A DNA stretch of 64,000 nt from Alphaproteobacteria bacterium (GTDB lineage Bacteria; Pseudomonadota; Alphaproteobacteria; Thalassobaculales; Thalassobaculaceae): contig JANSYC010000005.1 in assembly GCA_024742605.1 (NCBI GenBank), positions 1 to 64,000 of the forward strand, written 5' to 3'. Position numbers and translations under genes: made by a program. Below are positions 37,445 to 45,920 of this stretch, piece after piece (position 1 is the first letter of the stretch; each line of letters starts with the position of its first letter). The notes below the pieces were generated by a model. The model searched no databases. It saw nothing but the letters and a program-made list of their open reading frames with translations, and was not told where the DNA came from.

Positions 37445-37876
37445 CTACGCCACCTCTGGAATCGCGGCACCGAAAACAGCGTCGCCGGTCACGAGATCGA
37501 ATCCCTCGTCCCGCCAGCCTTCGATGCCGCCGATCATCTCCTTGACCGGTCGCCCCAGCCTGGCCAGCCGGACGGCCGCCTTGCAGGCCCCGTTGCAATG
37601 GGGACCCGCGCAGTAGACCACGAACAGGGTGTCGTCGGGCCACACCCCCATCCGGCGGGCGATGATCTTGCCATGCGGCAGGTTGATCGCGCCGGGGATA
37701 TGGCCCTCGGCGTAGAGCGCCGGCGACCGGACATCGAGCAGCACGAAATCCGGCGCGCCGGAGGTCAAAGCCTCGTGTGTGTCCCAGCAGTCGGTCTCGA
37801 AACTCAGACGGGCCTCAAAATGCGCCAGCGCCTGTGCGGAGGCGGCGGCTCTGACGTTGGAAACAGCGGTTGGCAT
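37445..37876 (-). CDS. Rhodanese-like domain protein
   Basis: 143 residues from the ATG at 37876 with GGGAGA as ribosome site; the longer frame to 37957 crosses the regulatory palindrome. One rhodanese domain: FVLLDVRSPALYAEGHIPGAINLPHGKI, then the active-site loop VVYCAGPHCNGACKAA, whose Cys would carry a persulfide, and PVKEMIGGIEGWRDEGF. The loop CAGPHCNG is longer than the CRxGxR of thiosulfate sulfurtransferases, so the acceptor is unknown. It is divergent from the GlxA-type regulator. Confidence 0.9.
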   Translation of the reverse strand: MPTAVSNVRAAASAQALAHFEARLSFETDCWDTHEALTSGAPDFVLLDVRSPALYAEGHIPGAINLPHGKIIARRMGVWPDDTLFVVYCAGPHCNGACKAAVRLARLGRPVKEMIGGIEGWRDEGFDLVTGDAVFGAAIPEVA

Positions 37877-37934
37877 GCGATCTCTCCCGAAGTGATGAGG
37901 TCCCGACGATGCGCGCACCGGTGAGGCTTTGAAA

Positions 37935-37971
37935 TTGGCATGAATGCCATGTAGCATTCAGATCATGCCAA
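37935..37971. promoter_or_regulatory. Nested inverted repeats between rhodanese and GlxA-type genes
   Basis: Outer arms TTGGCATG (37935-37942) and CATGCCAA (37964-37971) flank an inner repeat TGGCA-TGAA-TGCCA (37936-37949); GAATG and CATTC form a third pair (37942-37946, 37955-37959). The set covers both candidate start codons of the regulator gene and lies 59 bases upstream of the rhodanese start. It is a strong candidate autoregulatory site for the GlxA-type regulator. Confidence 0.55.
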
Positions 37972-38984
37972 ACTTGTCACCTCACCCGGCCCCCCGAAAT
38001 CCCGCGTCCCCTCGGCCCGAGCCGCGCGGCCCGTTGGTCGCCGTGTTGGCCTATGACGGGCTCTGCACTTTCGAATTCGGCGTGGCGGTCGAGGTCTTTG
38101 GCCTCGCCCGTCCGGAATTCGGCGCCGACTGGTACCGGTTCCAAGTGGTCGCGGAACACGCGGGGCCGATGCGGGCGGCGGGCGGGCTCACCGTTTTCGG
38201 TGAGATCGGGCTTGAGGGTCTGGAGGATGCCGATGTGATCCTGATCCCCGGCTGGCGCGGCATCGATGCGCCGGTGCCCGACCCTCTGGTGGCCGCGATA
38301 CGGCGCGCGGTGGGGCGCGGCGCACGGATCCTGACGATTTGCTCCGGCGTGGTGGTGCCGGCGGCGGCCGGACTGCTGGACGGCCGGCGGGCCACCACCC
38401 ATTGGCGCTACGCCGAGGCGCTGGCGGCCCACCATTCCGGGATCGAGATCGACCCGGACGTGCTCTATGTCGAGGACGGCCCGATCCTGACCTCGGCCGG
38501 CAGTGCCGCGGGTCTGGACCTGTGCCTGCACGTGGTGCGGTCGGATTACGGACCGGCGGTGGCCAATAAGGTCGCCCGGCGTCTGGTCATCCCCGCCCAC
38601 CGGGATGGCGGACAGGCGCAGTACATCGACCGGCCGGTCGCCGACCGGAGCGGCACCCGCTTCGCCCATGTGTTCGACTGGCTGCGCGCCCATCTGGCCG
38701 AGCCGATCACGGTCGATCGCATGGCCGCCCAGGCGGCGATGAGCCGGCGGAGTTTCATCCGGCGCTTCCAGGCGGCCACCGGTCAGTCGCCGGCGGCCTG
38801 GCTGATCTCCGAGCGGCTCGCGCAGGCCCGGATCCTGCTCGAGGGCACCGACCTCTCGATCGAACAGATCGTCGCCGAGGCCGGATTCGGGTCGACCGAA
38901 ACCCTGCGGCATCATTTCAGATCCCGTCTGAAGACCAGCCCGAGCGCCTATCGCAGGCGCTTCCGTACGGAAGTTCTGCCCTAG
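37965..38984 (+). CDS. GlxA-family transcriptional regulator (DJ-1/PfpI domain plus AraC HTH)
   Basis: 339 residues from the ATG at 37965 (an alternative ATG at 37944 lies within the palindrome; neither has a clear ribosome site). N-terminal DJ-1/PfpI-like domain (LVAVLAYDGLCTFEFGVAVEVFGLAR; nucleophile elbow ILTICSGVVVPAAAGLLDGRRATTHW). C-terminal AraC HTH pair: ITVDRMAAQAAMSRRSFIRRFQAATG and SIEQIVAEAGFGSTETLRHHFRSRL. GlxA-type regulators often respond to amines, carnitine or betaine. The 3' neighbour is a DAO-type oxidase on the opposite strand, and the rhodanese gene is divergent, so both are possible targets. Confidence 0.9.
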   Translation: MPNLSPHPAPRNPASPRPEPRGPLVAVLAYDGLCTFEFGVAVEVFGLARPEFGADWYRFQVVAEHAGPMRAAGGLTVFGEIGLEGLEDADVILIPGWRGIDAPVPDPLVAAIRRAVGRGARILTICSGVVVPAAAGLLDGRRATTHWRYAEALAAHHSGIEIDPDVLYVEDGPILTSAGSAAGLDLCLHVVRSDYGPAVANKVARRLVIPAHRDGGQAQYIDRPVADRSGTRFAHVFDWLRAHLAEPITVDRMAAQAAMSRRSFIRRFQAATGQSPAAWLISERLAQARILLEGTDLSIEQIVAEAGFGSTETLRHHFRSRLKTSPSAYRRRFRTEVLP

Positions 38985-40270
38985 ATCTCGCGCCCGTCCC
39001 GCCAGCGGTAGAGCGCAAGGTTCAACCGGGCGACCCGCCGGACCAAAGGCTGGAGCGGGATCGGATGTACCGGCTCGAAGCGGAGCGCCAGTTCGCTGTC
39101 CGGCGTCCCGGTCAGCGCGCGGGCGAACTCCTTCCCCAGAGCCATCGCGAGCGACACTCCCCGCCCGTTGCATCCGGCCCATCCGATCGCATTCGGGCCG
39201 AGCTTGTGGAAGCGGGGTTTGAAATCGGGCGTCATCCCGACATAGCCGTTCCAGACATGGCTGAACCGGACCTCGCCCAATTGCGGAAAGATACGGCTGA
39301 GACGCGCGCCGATCCGCTGCTTCAGGCGCTGCTCGGCGTTCTGCGGCAGGATCAGCGCGCCACCGGTCACCAGACGCCCCGCGGCGTCATAGCGGAAGAA
39401 ATGCAGGTCTCCATGAGTGTCGGAGACCGCCTGGCGGCCCGGTACGATGGACTTGCGGAGATTGTCCGACAGCGGCTCGGTCGCCATCTGCCAGGAGGTG
39501 ACCGGCACGACCTCCCGGGCCAGATCCGGGTTCACCCGGTCGGTATAGGTATTGGTCGCCATCACCAGGGCCTCCGCCGTGACCCGGCCGTTCGGGGTGT
39601 CCACGACCCAGCGGTCGCCCTGCCGCAGCGGCGGGCTTGCGGGGCTTTGGGTGAAGACCCGGCCGCCCAGGCCGATCACCGCCTTGGCCAGACCGCGCGC
39701 CAGGGCCAGCGGGTTGATGCTGCCCCCGGTCCGTGCGGTCCAGCCGCCATACCACCGGTCACTGCCCAGCAGATCCCGCATTTCCTCACGCCCGATCAGG
39801 GCCACATCCGCGCCCCGGCGGCTCCATTGCTCCACCCGACGCTCGGCGATCTTGATCCGGCCGGGGGAATGGACCGGCTGCAGCCAACCGGTCTGAGCAG
39901 CCTCGCAGTCGATGTCGTAGCGCCGGACCACGTCGAACAGGGTGCCGGCCGCGTCCCGCAGCAGAGCCACGAAGCGCTCGCCGGTCTCGCCGCCGAAATG
40001 GGCCGCCAGCTCGTCGGGATCCGGCCGGGTCAAAGTGGGGATCACCTGGCCGTTGTTGCGGCCCGACGCGCCCGAGCCGATCTCGAGCGCCTCCAGCACC
40101 ACCACATTCCGTCCGGCCTCCGCCAGGTGCAGGGCGGAGGACAACCCGGTGAACCCGCCGCCTATGATGACCACATCGGCCTTGATCTCGCTGTCGAGCG
40201 TGGCCGTTTCGGGCGGCGGCGGCGCCGTCTCGGCCCACAGCGAGGGAGGATGGAACGCACGATCAGCCAT
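38981..40270 (-). CDS. DAO-type FAD-dependent oxidoreductase
   Basis: 429 residues. FAD dinucleotide motif ADVVIIGGGFTGLSSALHLAEAG at about 31-53, GSGASGRNNGQVIP, and the C-terminal SHVWNGYVGMTPDFKPRF and GWAGCNGRGVSLAMALGKEFA. It resembles the gamma-glutamylputrescine oxidase (PuuB-like) and sarcosine/glycine oxidase group: oxidation of secondary amines or amino acids with H2O2 release. It ends four bases inside the end of the GlxA-type gene, so the two are convergent and overlapping. Confidence 0.88.
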   Translation of the reverse strand: MADRAFHPPSLWAETAPPPPETATLDSEIKADVVIIGGGFTGLSSALHLAEAGRNVVVLEALEIGSGASGRNNGQVIPTLTRPDPDELAAHFGGETGERFVALLRDAAGTLFDVVRRYDIDCEAAQTGWLQPVHSPGRIKIAERRVEQWSRRGADVALIGREEMRDLLGSDRWYGGWTARTGGSINPLALARGLAKAVIGLGGRVFTQSPASPPLRQGDRWVVDTPNGRVTAEALVMATNTYTDRVNPDLAREVVPVTSWQMATEPLSDNLRKSIVPGRQAVSDTHGDLHFFRYDAAGRLVTGGALILPQNAEQRLKQRIGARLSRIFPQLGEVRFSHVWNGYVGMTPDFKPRFHKLGPNAIGWAGCNGRGVSLAMALGKEFARALTGTPDSELALRFEPVHPIPLQPLVRRVARLNLALYRWRDGREI

Positions 40271-40379
40271 GGAAATGCCTCATGAACCCGCTAGACTGAA
40301 GAAAAGATTGCGCAAGTCTGGCGGCAGCGACGCCCCGTCACAAGGCCCTGACAGGGCCCCCGCCCGAACGGAGCCGACC

Positions 40380-41045
40380 ATGCGGCGACATCTCACCACA
40401 TTCGCACTGGCCGGAGCCCTCGGCCTGCTGAGCGTCCTCTGCATCGGAGCGACCCCAGGGACCGCACGGGCCGAGGACGGCCGGATCACGGTGCGCCCGG
40501 ACGTGAATCCCTGGAATGCGATCGGCCGCCTGAACGTCTCGGGGTACCGGGCCCAGCGCCACTGCACGGCAACCCTGGTGGAACCGAGGATCGCGCTGAC
40601 GGCGTGGCACTGCCTGCTCCAGTTCTTTCGGGACGGGGTGGTCGATCCCCGGGCGGTCCATTTTCTGCCGGGCTACGACCGGGGGAGCTTCCACGAGCAT
40701 CTGCGCGGCGTCGGCTACGAACGGAAGGGTGACGACGTGGTGCTGATCACCCTGGACCGGGCCTCGAGCCTGGTTCCGGTTGCAATGAAACCGGTCACGC
40801 CGGCCACCGGAGATTCCCTGTTCCAGGGCGGCTACAGTTCCGACCGCAGCCACGTGCTCACGGCGGATCCGGCCTGCAAGTATCTCGGTCCGGCGGCCCA
40901 GGGCAGATGGCTGCACGACTGCGAGGCGGTCTCAGGTGATTCCGGTGCGCCGATCCTGCGGGATACCGGTCACGGACTGGTCGTGGTCGCAATCCATATC
41001 GGACGCGCGGCGGACGGGACGGGGATCGCGGAACCTTTGCGGTGA
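40380..41045 (+). CDS. Secreted trypsin-like serine protease
   Basis: 221 residues. Signal peptide MRRHLTTFALAGALGLLSV with likely cleavage after TARA (about 28). Catalytic triad: His in ALTAWHC, Asp in KGDDVVLITLD, Ser in SGDSGAPIL. Compact S1 fold, exported to the periplasm or outside. The longer in-frame upstream sequence belongs to the antisense strand of the oxidase gene and was excluded. Substrate unknown; no partner inhibitor is seen. Confidence 0.87.
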   Translation: MRRHLTTFALAGALGLLSVLCIGATPGTARAEDGRITVRPDVNPWNAIGRLNVSGYRAQRHCTATLVEPRIALTAWHCLLQFFRDGVVDPRAVHFLPGYDRGSFHEHLRGVGYERKGDDVVLITLDRASSLVPVAMKPVTPATGDSLFQGGYSSDRSHVLTADPACKYLGPAAQGRWLHDCEAVSGDSGAPILRDTGHGLVVVAIHIGRAADGTGIAEPLR

Positions 41046-41075
41046 GACATCGCGCAGGCCGCGGGCCCATGACCG

Positions 41076-41104
41076 CTTGATTAGCCCACAGGGCGTCCTT
41101 ATCT
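41076..41104 (+). promoter_or_regulatory. Heat-shock (RpoH-type) promoter for the Hsp20-DUF1150 operon
   Basis: CTTG at 41076-41079 and CTTATCT at 41098-41104, 18 bases apart, match the alphaproteobacterial RpoH consensus CTTG-N17/18-CYTATNT. The GTG start of the Hsp20 gene is 95 bases downstream, preceded by GAGGAG. The promoter fits the heat-shock function of the gene that follows. Confidence 0.62.
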
Positions 41105-41198
41105 TTCAGAGGCGGGCGACGCCGGAAGGGTCGCGCGCGGTTGGTGCCGCACGCTGCGGGCCAATGCCCTGTCTCGCTCTCGCTTGAGGAGATTGCCG

Positions 41199-41675
41199 GT
41201 GACTCGCGTATCGCTTTTCAATTCGCCCCTGCTTTTGGGCTTCGACCATTTCGAGCGCGCGATAGATCGCGTTCAGAAAACCCAGGCGGACGGTTATCCG
41301 CCGTATAATATCGAACAGACCTCGGCAGACGGATTGCGGATCACTCTCGCCGTGGCCGGATTTTCAATGGATGAGCTGACCGTCCAGACCGAGGACAACC
41401 AATTGGTTGTTCGCGGGAAGCAGGTGGACGATGAAGATCGGGTCTACCTTCATCGCGGAATCGCCGCACGCCAGTTTCAACGGACTTTCGTGCTGGCGGA
41501 GGGAATTCTGATCGAAGGGGCTTTTCTGGACAATGGGTTGCTCCACATCGACCTGAGGCGGCCGCTGGTGGAAGCGAAAGTCCAGACCATCCAGATCAAG
41601 GGCGCGGACGCAAAACCCGGTGGACGCAAATCGGCGGCTCAAGCCATCGATGTTGAACACGAAGCGGCCGAGTAG
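41199..41675 (+). CDS. Hsp20/alpha-crystallin small heat-shock protein
   Basis: 158 residues from a GTG seven bases after GAGGAG; a TTG at 41184 overlaps the ribosome site and is rejected. IbpA-like start TRVSLFNSPLLLGFDHFERAIDR, then the alpha-crystallin domain (PPYNIEQTSADGLRITLAVAGFSMDELTVQTEDNQLVVRG through LLHIDLRRP). A holding chaperone for denatured proteins. The DUF1150 gene follows, the standard alphaproteobacterial pair, and an RpoH-type promoter precedes it. Confidence 0.93.
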   Translation: MTRVSLFNSPLLLGFDHFERAIDRVQKTQADGYPPYNIEQTSADGLRITLAVAGFSMDELTVQTEDNQLVVRGKQVDDEDRVYLHRGIAARQFQRTFVLAEGILIEGAFLDNGLLHIDLRRPLVEAKVQTIQIKGADAKPGGRKSAAQAIDVEHEAAE

Positions 41676-41689
41676 CGCTGACGCAGCGC
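41675..41689. repeat. Short hairpin between Hsp20 and DUF1150 genes
   Basis: GCGCTG-ACG-CAGCGC, a perfect six-base stem with a three-base loop, starting on the last base of the Hsp20 stop. Could damp read-through or protect the upstream mRNA end. Confidence 0.35.
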
Positions 41690-41724
41690 CGATATTGGGT
41701 CATCGCTTGCTTAAGGAGACTCTT

Positions 41725-41943
41725 ATGACCGATTCAAACAATCACAGCCCTCTGCCCCAGACCATAGATTTTAAGCGGCTTGGCCTGAATCAGGTCGCCT
41801 ATGTGAAGGTGACGGAGGTCGATCAGGAAATCCGCTACATGGTCCATACGGCGGACGGGACAGCGGTGACCGCATTTCCGAGCGAGGCGCTTGCCCGCAT
41901 GGCCATTCGGGAGCACGAACTGGAGCCCGTCTCGATTCACTGA
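41725..41943 (+). CDS. DUF1150 family protein
   Basis: 72 residues from the ATG following TTAAGGAG. Contains QVAYVKVTEVDQEIRYMVHTADGTAVTAF and a C-terminal SEALARMAIREHELEPVSIH, the DUF1150 pattern. It is found almost only in alphaproteobacteria and typically downstream of Hsp20, as here. The function is not established; the context suggests a stress role. Confidence 0.9.
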   Translation: MTDSNNHSPLPQTIDFKRLGLNQVAYVKVTEVDQEIRYMVHTADGTAVTAFPSEALARMAIREHELEPVSIH

Positions 41944-41975
41944 GGTCAGGACAGGTGACCTATCGGAGCACCCGG

Positions 41976-42440
41976 TCAGGCCGCATGGCTCGCGGCCGCC
42001 TCGCCGAACAGCGCGTAGATCGCGTCGGCCGATTCACATCCGCGCAGCTTGGTGCAGACGGAGCGATCGCGCAGCAGGCGTGACACACGTGCCAGTGCCT
42101 TGAGATGGTCGGCACCGGCCCCTTCCGGCGCCAGCAGCAGAAAAATCAGATCGACCGGCTCGTCGTCGATGGCGTCGAAGGCAATCGGCTGATCCATGCG
42201 CGCGAACACACCGTAGATCCGCTCCAGTTTCGGCAGCTTGCCGTGCGGAATCGCGATCCCGTGCCCCACACCGGTCGTGCCCAACCGCTCACGCTCGAGG
42301 AGCACGTCGAAGATTTCACGCTGATCGGCGCCGGAAACCTCCGACGCCTTGCGTGCAAGCTCCTGAAGAACCTGCTTCTTACTGCTCGCCTTCAGGCTTG
42401 GAATGATCGCCTTCGGCTGAACGAGGTCCGTCACGTCCAT
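41976..42440 (-). CDS. ptsN: PTS IIA-like nitrogen-regulatory protein PtsN
   Basis: 154 residues, normal for EIIA-Ntr. The phosphorylated His is in GVGHGIAIPHGKLPKL. Works with EI-Ntr and NPr to sense nitrogen and potassium status; it modulates K+ transport and sigma54-linked functions. It is the last gene of the conserved rpoN-hpf-ptsN block, 112 bases after hpf. No phosphoryl partner genes lie in this window. Confidence 0.94.
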   Translation of the reverse strand: MDVTDLVQPKAIIPSLKASSKKQVLQELARKASEVSGADQREIFDVLLERERLGTTGVGHGIAIPHGKLPKLERIYGVFARMDQPIAFDAIDDEPVDLIFLLLAPEGAGADHLKALARVSRLLRDRSVCTKLRGCESADAIYALFGEAAASHAA

Positions 42441-42552
42441 TGGAACACTGCTCCCCCCGACCGCGCCATTCCGGAGCAGCCGGAACGGCGAGGGTCGATT
42501 TGCCTGTGCGTCGTTTGTCTGTTCGGGTGCCGCGAGATTGCCCCCTGTTCGA

Positions 42553-43125
42553 CTATACTTGCTGGGGATCCACCCAGCCGATATTCCCGTCCGACCGCCG
42601 GTAGATCATGTTCATCCGCCCGGTCTTCCGGTCTTTGAACATCATCGCCGGCGAATCTTCCAGATCCAGGCGCATGACCGCTTCACCGACCGTCAGAGCC
42701 TCGATTCCGGTCTGCACTTCGGCGACCACGACCGGCTGCCAGCCGGAATCCGCTTCGGGCTCCGGCGCGTCGCCGGGTTCCGCCGCCAGAACATACTGCT
42801 GCGCAGGCAGGGAGTCGGACACATGGCCGTGGTGGTGATCCCGGAGGCGGCGCTTGTACCGCCGCAATTGCTTCGCCACCCGCTCACCGGCTGCATCAAA
42901 CGCCCCGTGCGCATCCTTGGCCGACCCTTCGGACCGGACCTGAATGCCCTTGCCGACCCGCACCACGATATCGGACTTGAAGAGGTTGCCCTCCTTGGTC
43001 AGCGTGACGGTGGCGTCGATCGGGTTCGAGAAGTACTTCTCGGCGATCTCTGTGATCGTGTCCTCGACGTGACCGCGCAGTGCGTCACCCACGTCCAGTT
43101 GCTTACCTTGAACTGCAATTTGCAT
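42553..43125 (-). CDS. hpf: Ribosome hibernation-promoting factor, long form
   Basis: 190 residues. N-terminal S30AE domain (QIAVQGKQLDVGDALRGHVEDTITEIAEKYF) and the C-terminal dimerisation domain ending IYRRSDGNIGWVDPQQV, so it is the long HPF that makes 100S ribosome dimers in stationary phase. It lies between rpoN and ptsN. The 254-base gap upstream holds an rpoN terminator hairpin and probably its own promoter. Confidence 0.94.
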   Translation of the reverse strand: MQIAVQGKQLDVGDALRGHVEDTITEIAEKYFSNPIDATVTLTKEGNLFKSDIVVRVGKGIQVRSEGSAKDAHGAFDAAGERVAKQLRRYKRRLRDHHHGHVSDSLPAQQYVLAAEPGDAPEPEADSGWQPVVVAEVQTGIEALTVGEAVMRLDLEDSPAMMFKDRKTGRMNMIYRRSDGNIGWVDPQQV

Positions 43126-43300
43126 GTTTTTCTTTTCCGTGTCGGTTCCGATGATGTGGGAACGTCCCCCGGTATTGAAAGGGGCAACCCATTAAGGGAA
43201 CGTTACGCCGCCGACACACTCTCCCGACGCGAAGCGGCGGAACGTATGCGGGCTGAACGATCACGTCAAGCGGCACAATCCCCCTTTTCTGGCCCGTGTT

Positions 43301-43333
43301 CCGCCCCGTTTTCGGGTCGGGTAACCGGGGCGG
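43301..43333 (-). terminator. Hairpin after rpoN
   Basis: CCGCCCCG pairs with CGGGGCGG, an eight-base perfect stem around a 17-base loop, 47 bases past the rpoN stop. It may separate rpoN from hpf transcription. No T run follows. The rest of the gap (43126-43379) shows no gene. Confidence 0.5.
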
Positions 43334-43379
43334 TCCGTCGCCCCAACTCAAACCACGGCGGAGCCTTCTCCGACGCGGG

Positions 43380-44984
43380 TCAGCCCCTCGGTGCCACAGC
43401 CAGGGACATGGTCTTCTCCCGCCGTCGCTGAACACTGGACGGAATCCGGAGGGCTTCCCGGTATTTTGCGACCGTTCGACGGGCGATGTCGACTCCATCG
43501 CCCCGCAGGAGCTCGACGATACGATCGTCCGACAGCACCTTGGTGGCCTGTTCGGCATCGATCAGGGTCTTGATGCGGTGGCGCACCGATTCCGCAGAAT
43601 GGGCCTCGCCGCCGCCCGAGGACGCGATCGACGACGTGAAAAAATATTTCAGCTCGTAGATCCCGCGCGGGGTCGAGATGAACTTGTTGCTGGTCACGCG
43701 GCTGACCGTGCTCTCGTGCATGCCGATGGCGTCCGCGATGTCCCGCAGCACCAGCGGACGCAGGTGCTGCACCCCGCGCTCGAAGAACGCATCCTGCTGG
43801 CGCACCAGCTCGGTCGACACTTTCAGGATCGTGGTCGCGCGCTGGTGCAGGGACCGGACCAGCCAATTGGCCGATTGCAGGCAGTCCGAGAGGTATTCCT
43901 TGGCTTTCTTGTCCTTGGACACTGACCGACTGACTTCCGAGAAATACCCGTTGTTGACCAGGACGCGGGGCAGGGTGTCGGAATTCAGTTCGATCAGCCA
44001 GCTGCCGGACGGCCCGCGCCGCATCATCACATCCGGGATCACCGGCTGCTCGTCAATCGGATCGAAGGCGTCGCCGGGTTTCGGGTTCAGACATTTCAGC
44101 TCGGTGATCATCTCGCCCAGATCGTCGGCATCGCAGCCGCAGATCCGCCGGAGTGAGGCCAGATCCCGCTTCGCCAGAAGCTCCAGATTCTCGAGCAGGG
44201 CTTCCATATAGGGGTCGTAGCGGTTGCGGTCTTTGAGCTGCAGTCCCAGGCATTCCTTGAGCGACCGCGCGCCCACACCGGCCGGGTCGAACCGCTGAAT
44301 CCGCTCGATCACCGTCTCGAGCCGCTCCACCGGACAGGACAGGGTCTCGGCGACCGTCGGCCATTCCGCCCCCAGATAGCCGGACGGGTCGATCATATCG
44401 ATCAGATGCGCCGCGATCAGGCGGTCGCCCGGCTCCAGAAATTCCATGGTCATCTGATCGAGCAGATGATCCCGGAGACTCTTGTGATCGGCGATGGTGC
44501 GCTCGAAGCCCTCGTCGCTCTCGCCGTGACCGCCGCCGCCCGAGGTCTTCCAGTTCGAAAGCTCGCCCGCCCCCGCCCCCATCGCGGCGATGCCGTCGGT
44601 CTCGCTGATCGAGGCGCTGCCGTAGGAATTGTCGTAGTCGACATCGGTCGGATCGGAATCGGCGCTCGGCATCCGCTCGGTCGCCGCGTAGTCGACCATA
44701 TCGGGGCCGGTCGGCGCATCCTCGAACCCGTCACCGGCCGGGGTCGCAGCCGGCGCGTCCCCGGACTCCCCGTGCCGCAGCAGATTGTCCTGCGCCACGG
44801 CATCAAGCGAGACCGGTCCGTCGACATCGTCGCGATCCAGGAGCGGGTTCTGCGCCAGCTCCCCCTCCACGTATTCGGTCAGCTCCAGATTGTTCAGTTG
44901 CAACAGCTTGATGGCCTGCTGCAACTGCGGGGTCAGCACCAGACTCTGCGACTGCCGTAAATCAAGGCGTTGTGATAGCGCCAT
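43380..44984 (-). CDS. rpoN: RNA polymerase sigma-54 factor
   Basis: 534 residues. Region I LSQRLDLRQSQSLVLTPQLQQAIKLLQLNNLELTEYVEGELAQNPLL (Gln/Leu-rich, activator contact), an acidic region II, the core-binding region III, HTH around VRDIADAIGMHESTVSRVTSNKF-type residues, and the RpoN box ARRTVAKYRE near the C terminus. It directs transcription of nitrogen, motility and other activator-dependent genes. The position between lptB and hpf is typical. Confidence 0.96.
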   Translation of the reverse strand: MALSQRLDLRQSQSLVLTPQLQQAIKLLQLNNLELTEYVEGELAQNPLLDRDDVDGPVSLDAVAQDNLLRHGESGDAPAATPAGDGFEDAPTGPDMVDYAATERMPSADSDPTDVDYDNSYGSASISETDGIAAMGAGAGELSNWKTSGGGGHGESDEGFERTIADHKSLRDHLLDQMTMEFLEPGDRLIAAHLIDMIDPSGYLGAEWPTVAETLSCPVERLETVIERIQRFDPAGVGARSLKECLGLQLKDRNRYDPYMEALLENLELLAKRDLASLRRICGCDADDLGEMITELKCLNPKPGDAFDPIDEQPVIPDVMMRRGPSGSWLIELNSDTLPRVLVNNGYFSEVSRSVSKDKKAKEYLSDCLQSANWLVRSLHQRATTILKVSTELVRQQDAFFERGVQHLRPLVLRDIADAIGMHESTVSRVTSNKFISTPRGIYELKYFFTSSIASSGGGEAHSAESVRHRIKTLIDAEQATKVLSDDRIVELLRGDGVDIARRTVAKYREALRIPSSVQRRREKTMSLAVAPRG

Positions 44985-45049
44985 TTAACCCGACTTCCCG
45001 CGTCTCCGTATGTAGCCCCGCCTCGGCGAGACAGGTGCCGTATGAAAGT

Positions 45050-45862
45050 CTACAGGCTGAACCGATCTCCGAGATAGAAGCGGCGGACATCCCTGTGGGC
45101 GACGATATCGTCCGGCGCCCCCTCCATCAGAACCATACCATCATGCAGGATATACGCTCGATCAACGATATCGAGGGTTTCGCGTACATTGTGATCGGTG
45201 ATCAGCACCCCCAGACCGCGTTCGGTGAGATGCGAGATCAGGTCCCGGATCTCACCCACCGCGATCGGATCGATCCCCGCCAGGGGTTCGTCCAGCAGGA
45301 TGAAGGCCGGCTGACTGGCCAGAGCGCGAGCGATCTCCACCCGCCGCCGCTCTCCGCCGGACAGCGCTAGCGCTGGGGTTCGGCGCAGATGGCTGATCGA
45401 AAACTCCGCCAGCAGATCCTCCAGCATCCGCTCCCGGGTACCCGGATTGCGCTCGACCACCTCCAGCACGGCTTTCAGATTCTGCTCGACCGTGAGGCCG
45501 CGAAAGATCGAGGCTTCCTGAGGCAGATATCCGATGCCCAGACGTGCCCGCCGGTACATCGGAAGATCGGTGATATCGTTGCCGTCGAGCGAAACCGAGC
45601 CCGAATCGGCGGAGATCAAACCGGTGATGATGTAGAAGCAGGTGGTCTTTCCGGCGCCGTTGGGGCCCAGAAGACCGACCGCCTCCCCCCGTTTTACCGA
45701 GACGCTGACATCGCGCAGAACCGGTCGCTTCTTGAACCGCTTTCCGATATTGGCGGCGATCAACCCTTCAGCGGATCCGCCGGCCGCCACCAGACGCGGG
45801 CCGGGCTTCGAACCCATATCGGCCGAATCGGTGCCGTCGCGCGCGTCTGGGTCCTTCGTCAT
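45050..45862 (-). CDS. lptB: LPS export ABC transporter ATP-binding protein LptB
   Basis: 270 residues from the ATG at 45862, with a 35-residue charged start before the ATPase. Walker [21 protein letters not shown]-loop [10 protein letters not shown], signature [16 protein letters not shown], Walker [17 protein letters not shown] and H-loop [11 protein letters not shown]. Powers LPS extraction with LptFG and LptC. It sits between lptA and rpoN. Confidence 0.95.
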   Translation of the reverse strand: MTKDPDARDGTDSADMGSKPGPRLVAAGGSAEGLIAANIGKRFKKRPVLRDVSVSVKRGEAVGLLGPNGAGKTTCFYIITGLISADSGSVSLDGNDITDLPMYRRARLGIGYLPQEASIFRGLTVEQNLKAVLEVVERNPGTRERMLEDLLAEFSISHLRRTPALALSGGERRRVEIARALASQPAFILLDEPLAGIDPIAVGEIRDLISHLTERGLGVLITDHNVRETLDIVDRAYILHDGMVLMEGAPDDIVAHRDVRRFYLGDRFSL

Positions 45863-45920
45863 GATCCGCACCTTTCTCGCCAAACCAGACCTGCCGGGGC
45901 CATGGGCCCATCGCAGCACA

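Noticed and set aside
37944-37964. Upstream ATG of the GlxA-type regulator
   Set aside because: It lies inside the inner palindrome and adds only seven unconserved residues; kept as an alternative but not chosen.
43126-43379. Possible small gene between hpf and rpoN
   Set aside because: No frame with a start and plausible composition; the space is explained by the rpoN hairpin and an hpf promoter.
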